NCBI GenBank assembly: GCA_964036045.1
Contig: OZ038399.1
Span: 18,621,670-18,685,669, forward strand
Source of the DNA: Eutreptiella sp. 'Long Island Sound 2002'
Lineage: Eukaryota > Euglenozoa > Euglenophyceae > Eutreptiales > Eutreptiaceae
Direction: 5' to 3'
Length of the DNA: 64,000 nucleotides
Part shown: piece after piece, positions 27,701 to 39,570 of the stretch
Layout of the letters: each line of letters opens with the position of its first letter
How positions within the stretch are numbered: the first letter of the stretch is position 1
Notes under the pieces: generated by a model
What the model saw: the letters and a program-made list of their open reading frames with translations, nothing else
What the model was told of the DNA's origin: nothing
Database searches by the model: none
Made by a program: the position numbers and the translations under genes

Positions 27701-30700
27701 ACCAATTTGAAATGGGCATTGTGCGGGCACGCACTGTTCAGTTCAACCTGAAAATAGCGTCCTTCACGTGCAAGGGAGCCTAAACCTCACATTTGCACAC
27801 ACGGGCAAATTCGGGCAAATTCTCTGCTACACGTGCGACGTGGTTCGTATGGTACACTAACAGCATGATGCAGCTTGTTGTGGCCAGAGGGTTGAGTGGT
27901 TGAGATATGGGCAATACCAAATTGAAACGGCCATTGTGCGGGCACGTACTGTTCAGTTCAACCTGAAAATAGCGTCATTCGCGTGCAAGGGAGCCTAAAG
28001 CCCAGATTTGCGCACACGGGCAAATTCGGGCAAATTCTCTGCTACACGTGCGATGTGGTTCGTATGGTACACGAACATCATGATGCACCTTGTTTTGACC
28101 AGGGGGTTGAGTGGTCGAGATATGGGCAATACCAATTTGGAATGGTCATTGTGCGGGCACGCACTGTTCAGTTCAACCTGAAAATAGCGTCCTTCACGTG
28201 CAAGGGAGCCTAAACCTCACATTTGCACAAACGGGCAAATTCGGGCAAATTCTCTGCTACACGTGCGACGTGGTTCGTATGGTACACTAACAGCATGATG
28301 CAGCTTGTTCTGGTTAGAGGGTTGAGTGTTCGAGATATGGGCAATACCAATTTGAAATGGGCATTGTGCGGGCACGCACTGTTCAGTTCAACCTGAAAAT
28401 AGCGTCCTTCACGTGCAAGGGAGCCTAAACCTCACATTTGCACACACGGGCAAATTCGGGCAAATTCTCTGCTACACGTGCGACGTGGTTCATATGGTAC
28501 ACGAATAGCATGATGCAGCTTGTTCTGGCCAGAGGGTTGAGTGGTTGAGATATGGGCAATACCAAATTGAAACGGGTATTGTGCGGGCACGTACTATTCA
28601 GTTCAACCTGAAAATAGCGTCATTCGCGTGCAAGGGAGCCTAAAACCCACATATGCGGACACGGGCAAATTCGAGCAAATTCTCTGCTACACGTGCGATG
28701 TGGTTCGTATGGTACACGAACAACATGCTGCAGCTTGTTCTGGCCAGAGGGTTGAGTGGTTGAGATATGGGCAATACCAAATTGAAACGGGTATTGTGCG
28801 GGCACGTACTATTCAGTTCAACCTGAAAATAGCGTCATTCGCGTGCAAGGGAGCCTGAACCTCACATTTGCGCACACGGGCAAATTCGGGCAAATTCTCT
28901 GCTACACGTGCGGGGTGGTTCGTATGGTACACGAACATCATGATGCACCTTGTTTTGGCCAGAGGGTTGAGTGGTCGAGATATGGGCAATACCAATTTGA
29001 AATTATCATTGTGCGGCCACGCACTGTTCAGTTCAACCTGAAAATAGTGTCCTTCGCGTGCAAGGGAGCCTAAACCCCACATTTGCACACACGGGCAAAT
29101 TCGGGCAAATTCTCTGCTACACGTGCGACGTGGTTTGTATGGTACACGAACAGCATGATGCAGCTTGTTCTGGCCAGAGGGTTGAGTGGTCGCGATATGG
29201 GCAACACCAATTTGAAATGGGCATTGTGCGGGCACGTACTGTTCAGTTCAACCTGAAAATAGCGTCCTTCGCGTGCAAGGGAGCCTGAACCTCACATTTG
29301 CACACACGGGCAAATTCGGGCAAATTCTCTGCTACACGTGCGACGTGGTTCGTATGGTACACGAACAGCATGATGCAGCTTGTTCTGGCCAGAGGGTTGA
29401 GTGGTTGTGATATGGGCAATACCAATTTGAAATGGGCATTGTGCGGGCACGTACTGTTCAGTTCAACCTGAAAATAGCGTCCTTCACGTGCAAGGGAGCC
29501 TAAACCTCACATTTGCACACACGGGCAAATTCGGGCAAATTCTCTGCTACACGTGCGACGTGGTTCGTATGGTACACGAACAGCATGATGCAGCTTGTTC
29601 TGGCCGGAGGGTTGAGTGGTTGTGATATGGGCAATACCAATTTGAAATGGGCATTGTGCGGGCACGTACCGTGAAGTTCAACCTGAAGATAGCGTCATTC
29701 GCGTGCAAGGGAGCCTAAAGCCCAGATTTGCGCACACGGACAAATTCGGGCAAATTCTCTGCTACACGTGCGATGTGGTTCGTATAATACACGAACAACA
29801 TGCTGCAGCTTGTTCTGGCCAGAGGGTTAAGTGGTCGAGATATGGGCAATACCAATTTGAAATCGGCATTGTGCGGGCACGTACTGTTCGGTTCAACCTG
29901 GAAATAAGGTTATTCGCGTGCAAGGGAGCCTGAACCTCACATTTGCACACACGGGCAAATTCGGGCAAATTCTCTGCTACACGTGCGACGTGGTTCGTAT
30001 GGTACACGAATAGCATGATGCAGCTTGTTGTGGCCAGAGGGTTGAATGGTTGAGATATGGGCAATACCAAATTGAAACGGCCATTGTGCGGGCACGTACT
30101 GTTCAGATCAACCTGAAAATAGCGTCATTCGCGTGCAAGGGAGCCTAAAGCCCAGATTTGCGCACACGGGCGAATTCGGGCAAATTCTCTGCTACACGTG
30201 CGATGTGGTTCGTATGGTACACGAACATCATGATGCACCATGTTTTGACCAGGGGGTTGAGTGGTCGAGATATGGGCAATACCAATTTGGAATGGTCATT
30301 GTGCGGGCACGCACTGTTCAGTTCAACCTGAAAATAGCGTCCTTCATGTGCAAGGGAGCCTAAACCTCACATTTGCACACACGGGCAAATTCGGGCAAAT
30401 TCTCTGCTACACGTGCGACGTGGTTCGTATGGTACACGAACATCATGATGCACCTTGTTTTGACCAGGGGGTTGAGTGGTCGAGATATGGGCAATACCAA
30501 TTTGGAATGGTCATTGTGCGGGCACGCACTGTTCAGTTCAACCTGAAAATAGCGTCATTCGCGTGCAAGGGAGCCTAAACCTCACATTTGCACACACGGG
30601 CAAATTCGGGCAAATTCTCTGCTACACGTGCGACGTGGTTCATATGGTACACGAATAGCATGATGCAGCTTGTTGTGGCCAGAGGGTTGAGTGGTTGAGA

Positions 30701-33700
30701 TATGGGCAATACCAAATTGAAACGGTTATTGTGCGGGCACGTACTGCGAAGTTCAACCTGAAAATAGTGTCCTTCGCGTGCAAGGGAGCCTAGACCCCAC
30801 ATTTGCACACACGGGCAAATTCGGGCAAATTCTCTGCTACACGTGCGACGTGGTTCGTATGGTACACGAACAGCATGATGCAGCTTGTTCTGGCCAGAGG
30901 GTTGTCTGCTTGTGATATGGGCAAGACCAATTTGAAATGGGCATTGTGCGGGCACGTACTGTGAAGTTCAACCTGAAAATAGCGTCACTCGTGTGCAAGG
31001 GAGCCTAAACCCCACATTTGCACACACGGGCAAATTCGGGCAAATTCTCTGCTACACGTGCGACGTGGTTCGTATGGTAAACGAACAGCATGATGCAGCT
31101 TGTTCTGGCCGGAGGGTTGAGTGGTTGTGATATGGGCAATACCAATTTGAAATCGGCATTGTGCGGGCACGTACTGTTCAGTTCAACCTGAAAATAGCGT
31201 CCTTCACGTGCAAGGGAGCCTAAACCTCACATTTGCACACACGGGCAAATTCGGGCAAATTCTCTGCTACCCGTGCGACGTGGTTCGTATGGTACACGAA
31301 CAGCATGATGCAGCTTGTTCTGGCCGGAGGGTTGAGTGGTTGTGATATGGGCAATACCAATTTGAAATGGGCATTGTGCGGGCACGTACTGTGAAGTTCA
31401 ACCTGAAAATAGCGTCATTCGCGTGCAAGGGAGCCTAAAGCCCAGATTTGCGCACACGGGCAAATTCGGGCAAATTCTCTGCTACACGTGCGATGTGGTT
31501 CGTATGGTACACGAACATCATGATGCACCTTGTTTTGACCAGGGGGTTGAGTGGTCGAGATATGGGCAATACCAATTTGGAATGGTCATTGTGCGGGCAC
31601 GCACTGTTCAGTTCAACCTGAAAATAGCGTCCTTCATGTGCAAGGGAGCCTAAACCTCACATTTGCACACACGGGCAAATTCGGGCAAATTCTCTGCTAC
31701 ACGTGCGACGTGGTTCGTATGGTACACGAACATCATGATGCACCTTGTTTTGACCAGGGGGTTGAGTGGTCGAGATATGGGCAATACCAATTTGGAATGG
31801 TCATTGTGCGGGCACGCACTGTTCAGTTCAACCTGAAAATAGCGTCCTTCACGTGCAAGGGAGCCTAAACCTCACATTTGCACACACGGGCAAATTCGGG
31901 CAAATTCTCTGCTACAAGTGCGACGTGGTTCATATGGTACACGAATAGCATGATGCAGCTTGTTGTGGCCAGAGGGTTGAGTGGTTGTGATATGGGCAAT
32001 ACCAATTTGAAATGGGCATTGTGCGGGCACGTACTGTGAAGTTCAACCTGAAAATAGCGTCATTCGCGTGCAAGGGAGCCTAAAGCCCAGATTTGCGCAC
32101 ACGGGCAAATTCGGGCAAATTCTCTGCTACACGTGCGATGTGGTTCGTATGGTACACGAACAACATGCTGCAGCTTGTTCTGGCCAGAGGGTTGAGTGGT
32201 TGTGATATGGGCAATACCAATTTGAAATGGGCATTGTGCGGGCACGTACTGTGAAGTTCGACCTGAAAATAGCGTCATTCGCGTGCAAGGGAGCCTAAAG
32301 CCCAGATTTGCGCACACGGGCAAATTCGGGCAAATTCTCTGCTACACGTGCGATGTGGTTCGTATGGTACACGAACAACATGCTGCAGCTTGTTCTGGCC
32401 GGAGGTTTAAGTGGTCGAGATATGGGCAAAAGCAATTTGGAATGTTCATTGTGCGGGCACGTACTGTTCAGTTCAACCTGAAAATGGCGTCCTTCGCGTG
32501 CAAGGGAGCCTAAACCTCACATTTGCACACACGGGCAAATTCGGGCAAATTCTCTGCTACACGTGCGACGTGGTTCGTATGGTACACGAACATCATGATG
32601 CACCTTGTTTTGGCCAGAGGGTCGAGTGGTCGAGATATGGGCAATACCAATTTGAAATGGTCATTGTGCGGGCACGCACTGTTCAGTTCAACCTGAAAAT
32701 AGCGTCCTTCGCGTGCAAGGGAGCCTAAACCTCACATTTGCACACACGGGCAAATTCGGGCAAATTCTCTGCTACACGTGCGACGTGGTTCATATGGTAC
32801 ACGAACATCATGATGCACCTTGTTTTGGCCAGAGGGTTGAGTGGTCGAGATATGGGCAATACCAATTTGAAATGGTCATTGTGCGGGCACGCACTGTTCA
32901 GTTCAACCTGAAAATAGCGTCCTTCGCGCGCAAGGGAGCTTAAACCTCACATTTGCACACACGGGCAAATTCAGGCAAATTCTCTGCTACACGTGCGACG
33001 TGGTTCGTATGGTACACGAACAGCATGATGCAGCTTGTTCTGACCAGATGGTTGAGTGGTCGCGATATGGGCAACACCAATTTGAAATGGGCATTGTGCG
33101 GGCACGTACTGTTCAGTTCAACCTGAAAATAGCGTCACTCGTGTGCAAGGGAGCCTGAACCTCACATTTGCACACACGGGCAAATTCGGGCAAATTCTCT
33201 GCTACACGTGCGACGTGGTTCGTATGGTACACGAACAGCATGATGCAGCTTGTTGTGGCCAGAGGGTTGAGTGGTTGAGATATGGGCAACACCAATTTGG
33301 AATGGTCATTGTGCGGGCACGCACTGTTCAGTTCAACCTGAAAATAGCGTCATTCGCGTGCAAGGGAGCCTAAAGCCCACGTTTGCGCACACGGGCAAAT
33401 TCGAGCAAATTCTCTGCTACACGTGCGACGTGGTTCGTATGGTACACTAACAGCATGATGCACCTTGTTCTGGCCAGAGGGTTGAGTGGTCGCAATATGG
33501 GCAACACCAATTTGAAATGGGCATTGTGCGGGCACGCACTGTTCAGTTCAACCTGAAAATAGCAACATTCGCGTTCAAGGGAGCCTAAAACCCACATATG
33601 CGCACACGGGCAAATTCGAGCAAATTCTCTGCTACAGGTGCGAGGTGGTTCGTATGGTACACGAACAACATGCTGCAGCTTGTTCTGGCCAGAGGGTTGA

Positions 33701-33977
33701 GTGGTCGAGATATGGGCAATACCAATTTGAAATCGGCATTGTGCGGGCACGTACTGTTCGGTTCAACCTGGAAATAAGGTTATTCGCGTGCAAGGGAGCC
33801 TGAACCTCACATTTGCACACACGGGCAAATTCGGGCAAATTCTCTGCTACACGTGCGACGTGGTTCGTATGGTACACGAACAGCATGATGCACCTTGTTC
33901 TGGCCGGAGGGTTGAGTGGTTGTGATATGCGCAATACCAATTTGAAATGGGCATTGTGCGGGCACGTACTGTGAAGT

Positions 33978-34220
33978 TCAACCTGAAAATAGCGTCATTC
34001 GCGTGCAAGGGAGCCTAAAGCCCAGATTTGCACACACGGGCAAATTCTCCGCTACATGTGCGAGGTGGTTCGTATGGTACACGAACATCATGATGCACCT
34101 TGTTTTGACCAGGGGGTTGAGTGGTCGAGATATGGGCAATACCAATTTGAAATCAGCATTGTGCGGGCACATACTGTGAAGTTCAACCTGAAAATAGCGT
34201 CATTCGCGTGCAAGGGAGCC
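33978..34220 (+). repeat. Satellite monomer lacking one 10-bp GGGCAAATTC copy (205 bp)
   Basis: Around 34,035 the unit reads CACACGGGCAAATTCTCCGC, with a single GGGCAAATTC instead of the usual pair. Equivalent landmarks at 33,143 and 34,208 are 1,065 bp apart, exactly 10 bp less than five monomers. Confidence 0.85.
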
Positions 34221-37200
34221 TAAAGCCCATATTTGCGCACACGGGCAAATTCGGGCAAATTCTCTGCTACACGTGCGATGTGGTTCGTATGGTACACGAA
34301 CATCATGATGCACCTTGTTTTGACCAGGGGGTTGAGTGGTCGAGATATGGGCAATACCAATTTGGAATGGTCATTGTGCGGGCACGCACTGTTCAGTTCA
34401 ACCTGAAAATAGCGTCCTTCATGTGCAAGGGAGCCTCAACCTCACATTTGCACACACGGGCAAATTCGGGCAAATTCTCTGCTACACGTGCGACGTGGTT
34501 CGTATGGTACACGAACATCATGATGCACCTTGTTTTGACCAGGGGGTTGAGTGGTCGCGATATGGGCAACACCAATTCGAAATGGGCATTGTGCGGGCAC
34601 GTACTGTTCAGTTCAACCTGAAAATAGCGTCACTCGTGTGCAAGGGAGCCTAAACCTCACATTTGCACACACGGGCAAATTCGGGCAAATTCTCTGCTAC
34701 ACGTGCGACGTGGTTCGTATGGTACATGAACAGCATGATGCAGCTTGTTCTGGCCGGAGGGTTGAGTGGTTGTGATATGGGCAATACCAATTTGAAATGG
34801 GCATTGTGCGGGCACGTACTGTGAAGTTCAACCTGAAAATAGCGTCCTTCGCGTGCAAGGGAGCCTAAAGCCCAGATTTGCGCACACGGGCAAATTCGGG
34901 CAAATTCTCTGCTACACGTGCGATGTGGTTCATATGGTACACGAACAACATGCTGCAGCTTGTTCTGGCCAGAGGGTTAAGTGGTTGAGATATGGGCAAC
35001 ACCAATTTGAAATGGGCATTGTGCGGGCACGTACTGTTCAGTTCAACCTGAAAATAGCGTCACTCGCGTGCAAGGGAGCCTGAACCTCACATTTGCACAC
35101 ACGGGCAAATTCGGGCAAATTCTCTGCTACATGTGCGAGGTGGTTCGTATGGTCCTCGAACATCATGATGCACCTTGTTTTGACCAGGGGGTTGAGTGGT
35201 CGAGATATGGGCAATACCAATTTGGAATGGTCATTGTGCGGGCACGCACTGTTCAGTTCAACCTGAAATTAGCGTCCTTCACGTGCAAGGGAGCCTAAAC
35301 CTCACATTTGCACACACGGGCAAATTCGGGCAAATTCTCTGCTACACGTGCGACGTGGTTCATATGGTACACGAATAGCATGATACAGCTTGTTGTGGCC
35401 AGAGGGTTGAGTGGTTGAGATATGGGCAATACCAAATTGAAACGGGTATTGTGCGGGCACGTACTATTCAGTTCAACCTGAAAATAGCGTCATTCGCGTG
35501 CAAGGGAGCCTAAAGCCCAGATTTGCGCACACGGGCAAATTCGGGCAAATTCTCTGCTACACGTGCGATGTGGTTCGTATGGTACACGAACAACATGCTG
35601 CAGCTTGTTCTGGCCAGAGGGTTAAGTGGTCGAGATATGGGCAACACCAATTTGAAATGGTCATTGTGCGGGCACGGACTGTTCAGTTCAACCTGAAAAT
35701 AGCGTCCTTCACGTGCAAGGGAGCCTAAAACCCACATATGCGCACACGGGCAAATTCGGGCAAATTCTCTGCTACACGTGCGACGTGGTTCGTATGGTAC
35801 ACGAACAACATGCTGCAGCTTGTTTTGGCCAGAGGGTTAAGTGGTCGAGATATGGGCAACACCAATTTGAAATGGGCATTGTGCGGGCACGTACTGTTCA
35901 GTTCAACCTGAAAATAGCGTCACTCGTGTGCAAGGGAGCCTGAACCTCACATTTGCACACACGGGCAAATTCGGGCAAATTCTCTGCTACACGTGCGACG
36001 TGGTTCGTATGGTACACTAACAGCATGATGCAGCTTGTTCTGGCCAGAGGGTTGAGTGGTCGCGATATGGGCAACACCAATTTGGAATGGTCATTGTGCG
36101 GGCACGCACTGTTCAGTTCAACCTGAAAATAGCGTCATTCGCGTGCAAGGGAGCCTAAAGCCCACATTTGCGCACACGGGCAAATTCGGGCAAATTCTCT
36201 GCTACACGTGCGACGTGGTTCGTATGGTACACTAACAGCATGATGCAGCTTGTTCTGGCCAGAGGGTTGAGTGGCCGCGATATGGGCAACACCAATTTGA
36301 AATGGGCATTGTGCGGGCACGCACTGTTCAGTTCAACCTGAAAATAAGGTTATTCGCGTGCAAGGGAGCCTAAAACCCACATATGCGCACACGGGCAAAT
36401 TCGGGCAAATTCTCTGCTACGCGTGCGATGTGGTTCGTATGGTACACGAACAACATGCTGCAGCTTGTTCTGGCCAGAGGGTTAAGTGGTCGCGATATGG
36501 GCAACACCAATTTGAAATGGGCATTGTGCGGGCACGTACTGTTCAGTTCAACCTGAAAATAGCGTCACTCGTGTGCAAGGGAGCCTGAACCTCACATTTG
36601 CACACACGGGCAAATTCGGGCAAATTCTCTGCTACACGTGCGAGGTGGTTCGTATGGTACACGAACATCATGATGCACCTTGTTTTGACCAGGGGGTTGA
36701 GTGGTCGAGATATGGGCAATACCAATTTGGAATGGTCATTGTGCGGGCACGCACTGCTCAGTTCAACCTGAAAATAGCGTCCTCCACGTGCAAGGGAGCC
36801 TAAACCTCACATTTGCACACACGGGCAAATTCGGGCAAATTCTCTGCTACACGTGCGACGTGGTTCATATGGTACACGAATAGCATTATGCAGCTTGTTG
36901 TGGCCAGAGGGTTGAGTGGTTGAGATATGGGCAATACCAAATTGAAACGGGTATTGTGCGGGCACGTACTATTCAGTTCAACCTGAAAATAGCGTCATTC
37001 GCGTGCAAGGGAGCCTAAAGCCCAGATTTGCGCACATGGGCAAATTCGGGCAAATTCTCTGCTACACGTGCGATGTGGTTCGTATGGTACACGAACAACA
37101 TGCTGCAGCTTGTTCTGGCCAGAGGGTTAAGTGGTCGGGATATGGGCAATACCAATTTGAAATCGGCATTGTGCGGGCACGTACTGTTCGGTTCAACCTG

Positions 37201-37832
37201 GAAATAAGGTTATTCGCGTGCAAGGCAGCCTAAACCTCACATTTGCACACACGGGCAAATTCGGGCAAATTCTCTGCTACACGTGCGACGTGGTTCATAT
37301 GGTACACGAATAGCATGATGCAGCTTGTTGTGGCCAGAGGGTTGAGTGGTTGAGATGTGGGCAATACCAATTTGGAATGGTCATTGTGCGGGCACGCACT
37401 GTTCAGTTCAACCTGAAATTAGCGTCCTTCACGTGCAAGGGAGCCTAAACCTCACATTTGCACACACGGGCAAATTCGGGCAAATTCTCTGCTACACGTG
37501 CGACGTGGTTCGTATGGTACACGAACAGCATGATGCAGCTTGTTCTGGCCGGAGGGTTGAGTGGTCGAGATATGGGCAATACCAAATTGAAACGGGTATT
37601 GTGCGGGCACGTACTATTCAGTTCAACCTGAAAATAGCGTCATTCGCGTGCAAGGGAGCCTAAAACCCACATATGCGCACACGGGCAAATTCGGGCAAAT
37701 TCTCTGCTACACGTGCGATGTGGTTCGTATGGTACACGAACAACATGCTGCAGCTTGTTCTGGCCAGAGGGTTAAGTGGTCGAGATATGGGCAATACCAG
37801 TTTGAAATCGGCATTGTGCGGGCACGCACTGT

Positions 37833-38615
37833 TCAGTTCAACCTGAAAATAGCGTCCTTCGCGTGCAAGGGAGTAAGTAAGTAAGTAAGGGCGGCCGCGT
37901 CCGCAGCCTCTTCTGGCTTCCCCTTGTTTCTTTTACATGGTGGCCGCCTCTGGCGGGAAGGGGAGCTCTCCACCATCAGTTCCCCTGGCGACCCCTGTCT
38001 CACCTCACGGCCGAGAACTTCAACCAGGTTCCCTTGGGGCATGACCGGCGGTAGGTTTCCTTCTGTCACTGCCCTCACGGCCAGCTTCATCCGGTCCCCC
38101 ATCGAAGGATCCTCCGGCCTTCCCCCCCCAGCACAGCCTTTTGGTTGCCTGCAGGCGGGTTTCCTGTGGATAGCCGTCGCCGACAGCGCAGCTTTGCTCT
38201 CAACCACATTCCACCACTCCCCATCCCTCACGGGCTGGAGTACCCACTCGGCTCCCGGATGGACTTGGTTGTCGTCCATCCACGGCTGGAGGCCGGGGGG
38301 CGACCGTTTCCACGTTCCCCGGGTCCCGCTCACGCGTGAACCTACGTGTACTCGGGCCATTGACCCGGGGGCCTCAGGGTCAACCCTCACTCCCGCGAAC
38401 ACCTCACGGCCGTCCCGGAGTTCAGGGTATTTTCCCGACTTCCCGTGGTCAGGCTTCCCATGGTTGGCCCATGGTTCACCACTCCATGGCGACTGGTTTC
38501 CCAATCCCACGGGGCTGTTGTTTGGCGTTGTCTGCCGCCCATCTGCCCTGCCCTTCTGTGCCCTCCGCCCTGCTACTTCCCGTTCCCCGTTGTCGCTTCC
38601 CGCTACCGGCCCCAT
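37833..38615 (-). other. ATG-initiated open frame of 260 codons, coding status doubtful
   Basis: A minus-strand frame starts at an ATG (complement of 38,613-38,615) and stays open across the insert, through the (TAAG)4 tail, ending about 40 bp inside the satellite. The protein is rich in Gly, Arg and Pro and shows no domain, signal peptide or membrane segment that I recognise. A run of about 80 residues near the C-terminal end, beginning MGDRMKLAVRAVTEGNLPP, looks more protein-like than the rest. Overlapping open frames exist on the plus strand, as expected in GC-rich DNA. It may be the remnant of a retroelement ORF or simply chance. Confidence 0.15.
37874..37889 (+). repeat. (TAAG)4 simple repeat at the satellite boundary
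   Basis: The last monomer stops inside GCAAGGGAG and is followed by four TAAG units before unrelated GC-rich sequence. Read on the minus strand this is a (CTTA)n tail at the 3' end of the next insert, like the short tails on other inserts in the window. Confidence 0.9.
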
Positions 38616-38937
38616 CCCGGTGTCCCATCCCGCATCCCGTGTTTATACCCACCGGGCCGCCAGCAACCCATTGGCGCGGGCCCACTCCCCCTTCCGGGGA
38701 CCGTTTCGCGCTCGTGGCACGGGTCGCTCCTATCCCATCCCCTATTCCCGGGCCCGTCCCGTCGTCTCCCTGCTATTCCCTGTGCCCGGCCCCATCCCCG
38801 TGTCCCATTCCGCATCCCGTGTTTATACCCCACCGGGCCGCCAGCAACCCTTTGGCGCGGGCCCACTCTCCCGTCCGGGGACCGTTTCGCGCTCGTGGCA
38901 CGGGTCGCTCCTACCCCATCCCCTAGTCCCGGGGCAG
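38608..38937. repeat. 180-bp tandem duplication within the unclassified insert
   Basis: The segment beginning GGCCCCATCCC at 38,608 recurs at 38,788. Both copies contain CATCCCGTGTTTATACCC, CGGGCCGCCAGCAACCC, TTGGCGCGGGCCCACTC and CGTTTCGCGCTCGTGGCAC in order. The second copy ends at CCCTAGTCCCGGGG where the hexamer array starts. The copies differ at scattered positions. Confidence 0.88.
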
Positions 38938-39363
38938 TGACAGGAGCAGAGGCAGTTGCAGGGGCAGGGGTAGGGGCAGGGGCAGTGGCACGGGCAAGGG
39001 GCGGGGCAGGGGCAGTGGCTGGGGCAGGGGCAGTGGCAGGGGCAGTGGCAGTGGCTGGGGCAGTGGCAGGGGCTGCGGCAGTGGCTGAGGTAGGGGCAGC
39101 GGCAGGGGCAGTTGCAGGGGCAGGGGCAGTGCCTAGGGCAGTGGCAGGGGCCGTGGCTGGGGCAGTGGCAGTGGCAGGGGCAGGGGCAGGGGCAGGGGCA
39201 GTAGCAGGGGCAGAGGCTGGGGCAGGGGCAGTGGCAGGGGCAGGGGCAGGGGCAGGGGCATGGGCAGGGCAGGGGCAGGGGCAGGGGCAGTGACAGGAGC
39301 AGGGGCAGTGGCAGGGGCAGGGGTAGGGGCAGGGGCAGGGGCAGGGACCAGGGGCAGGGGCAG
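38938..39363 (+). repeat. GGGGCA hexamer array, first segment
   Basis: Degenerate (GGGGCA)n with frequent GTGGCA, GGGGCT and GTGGCT variants, G-rich on the plus strand. It begins directly at the end of the preceding insert and is interrupted by a SINE. All six frames lack stop codons over long runs. Confidence 0.95.
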
Positions 39364-39570
39364 GGTAAAGGTAAAGGTAAAGTGCTCGGGCGCTCTCCGA
39401 ACTCCAGCGTATCAGTGATCCCTACCTGTCCCTCGCAGCATCCCTTCCGGCTCGCGGGGTCACAGACACCCTAGCGCCTAGGACACTGCGTTCCGACCCC
39501 ACCGGGATTCGAACCGAGCACCTCTAGTTCAGGCGTCACGTGCATGACCGCTGAACTACGCGAACTACGG
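39364..39570 (-). mobile_element. tRNA-derived SINE with (TTTACC)3 tail
   Basis: On the minus strand the head carries a Pol III A box TAGTTCAGCGG (39,548-39,558) and a B box GGTTCGAATCC (39,505-39,515), about 33 bp apart. The head resembles a tRNA, and TTCAGCGGTCATGCACGTGA is reminiscent of tRNA-Val-type heads. The acceptor stem does not pair and one T-stem pair is mismatched, so it is not a working tRNA. A body of about 120 bp unrelated to tRNA follows, ending in a possible short hairpin (TTCGG with CCGAG) and three TTTACC units (39,364-39,381). This layout is that of a tRNA-derived SINE mobilised by a LINE that recognises the 3' end. Both flanks are hexamer array, so a target-site duplication cannot be told from background. 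The family is not recognised. Confidence 0.85.
39505..39558 (-). promoter_or_regulatory. Internal Pol III promoter (A and B boxes) of the SINE
   Basis: The A box is at 39,548-39,558 and the B box at 39,505-39,515, in the order and spacing of type 2 Pol III promoters. The B box core GGTTCGAATCC is a perfect match to the consensus. Confidence 0.8.

Larger units (their letters stand above)
1..37873 (+). repeat. 215-bp satellite DNA array, about 176 monomers
   Basis: A 215-bp unit repeats head to tail from the first base to 37,873 with no inversion that I can see. Landmarks in each unit include ACTGTTCAGTTCAACCTGAA, CGTGCAAGGGAGCC, two adjacent GGGCAAATTC copies, GTTCGTATGGTACACGAAC and GATATGGGCAATACCAATTT. 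Spacings between equivalent landmarks are multiples of 215 nearly everywhere, with single-base exceptions and one 10-bp exception. Subtypes are defined by the segment after the dyad: CATCATGATGCACC with TTTTGACCAGGGGG, CAGCATGATGCAGC with TTCTGGCCAGAGGG, and CAACATGCTGCAGC followed by GGGTTAAG. Short open frames of 60-105 codons recur once per unit but start at GTG or TTG and move frame from unit to unit, so I treat them as non-coding. A centromeric, pericentromeric or other heterochromatic location is inference. The array runs off the left edge of the window. Confidence 0.97.
37874..38937 (-). mobile_element. Unclassified non-satellite insert, possibly a retroelement fragment
   Basis: About 1.06 kb of GC-rich sequence unrelated to the flanking arrays lies between satellite and hexamer array. 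Minus-strand polarity is inferred from the (TAAG)4 edge, which would be its 3' tail. Its far end carries a tandem duplication of about 180 bp, which would then be at the 5' side, as in some LINE 5' monomers. No reverse transcriptase, endonuclease or other known domain is visible. Because the two flanks are different repeats, no target-site duplication can be tested. It could equally be a fragment of unique DNA caught at a rearrangement breakpoint. Confidence 0.45.

Noticed and set aside
1-37873. CENP-B box in the satellite
   Set aside because: I looked for TTCG followed at the right spacing by A and CGGG on both strands. The nearest candidate, ATTCGGGCAAATTCTCT, lacks the CGGG end.
39497-39570. 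Functional tRNA gene
   Set aside because: A and B boxes are present, but the acceptor arms do not pair, the T stem has a mismatch, and the sequence continues into a SINE body and tail.
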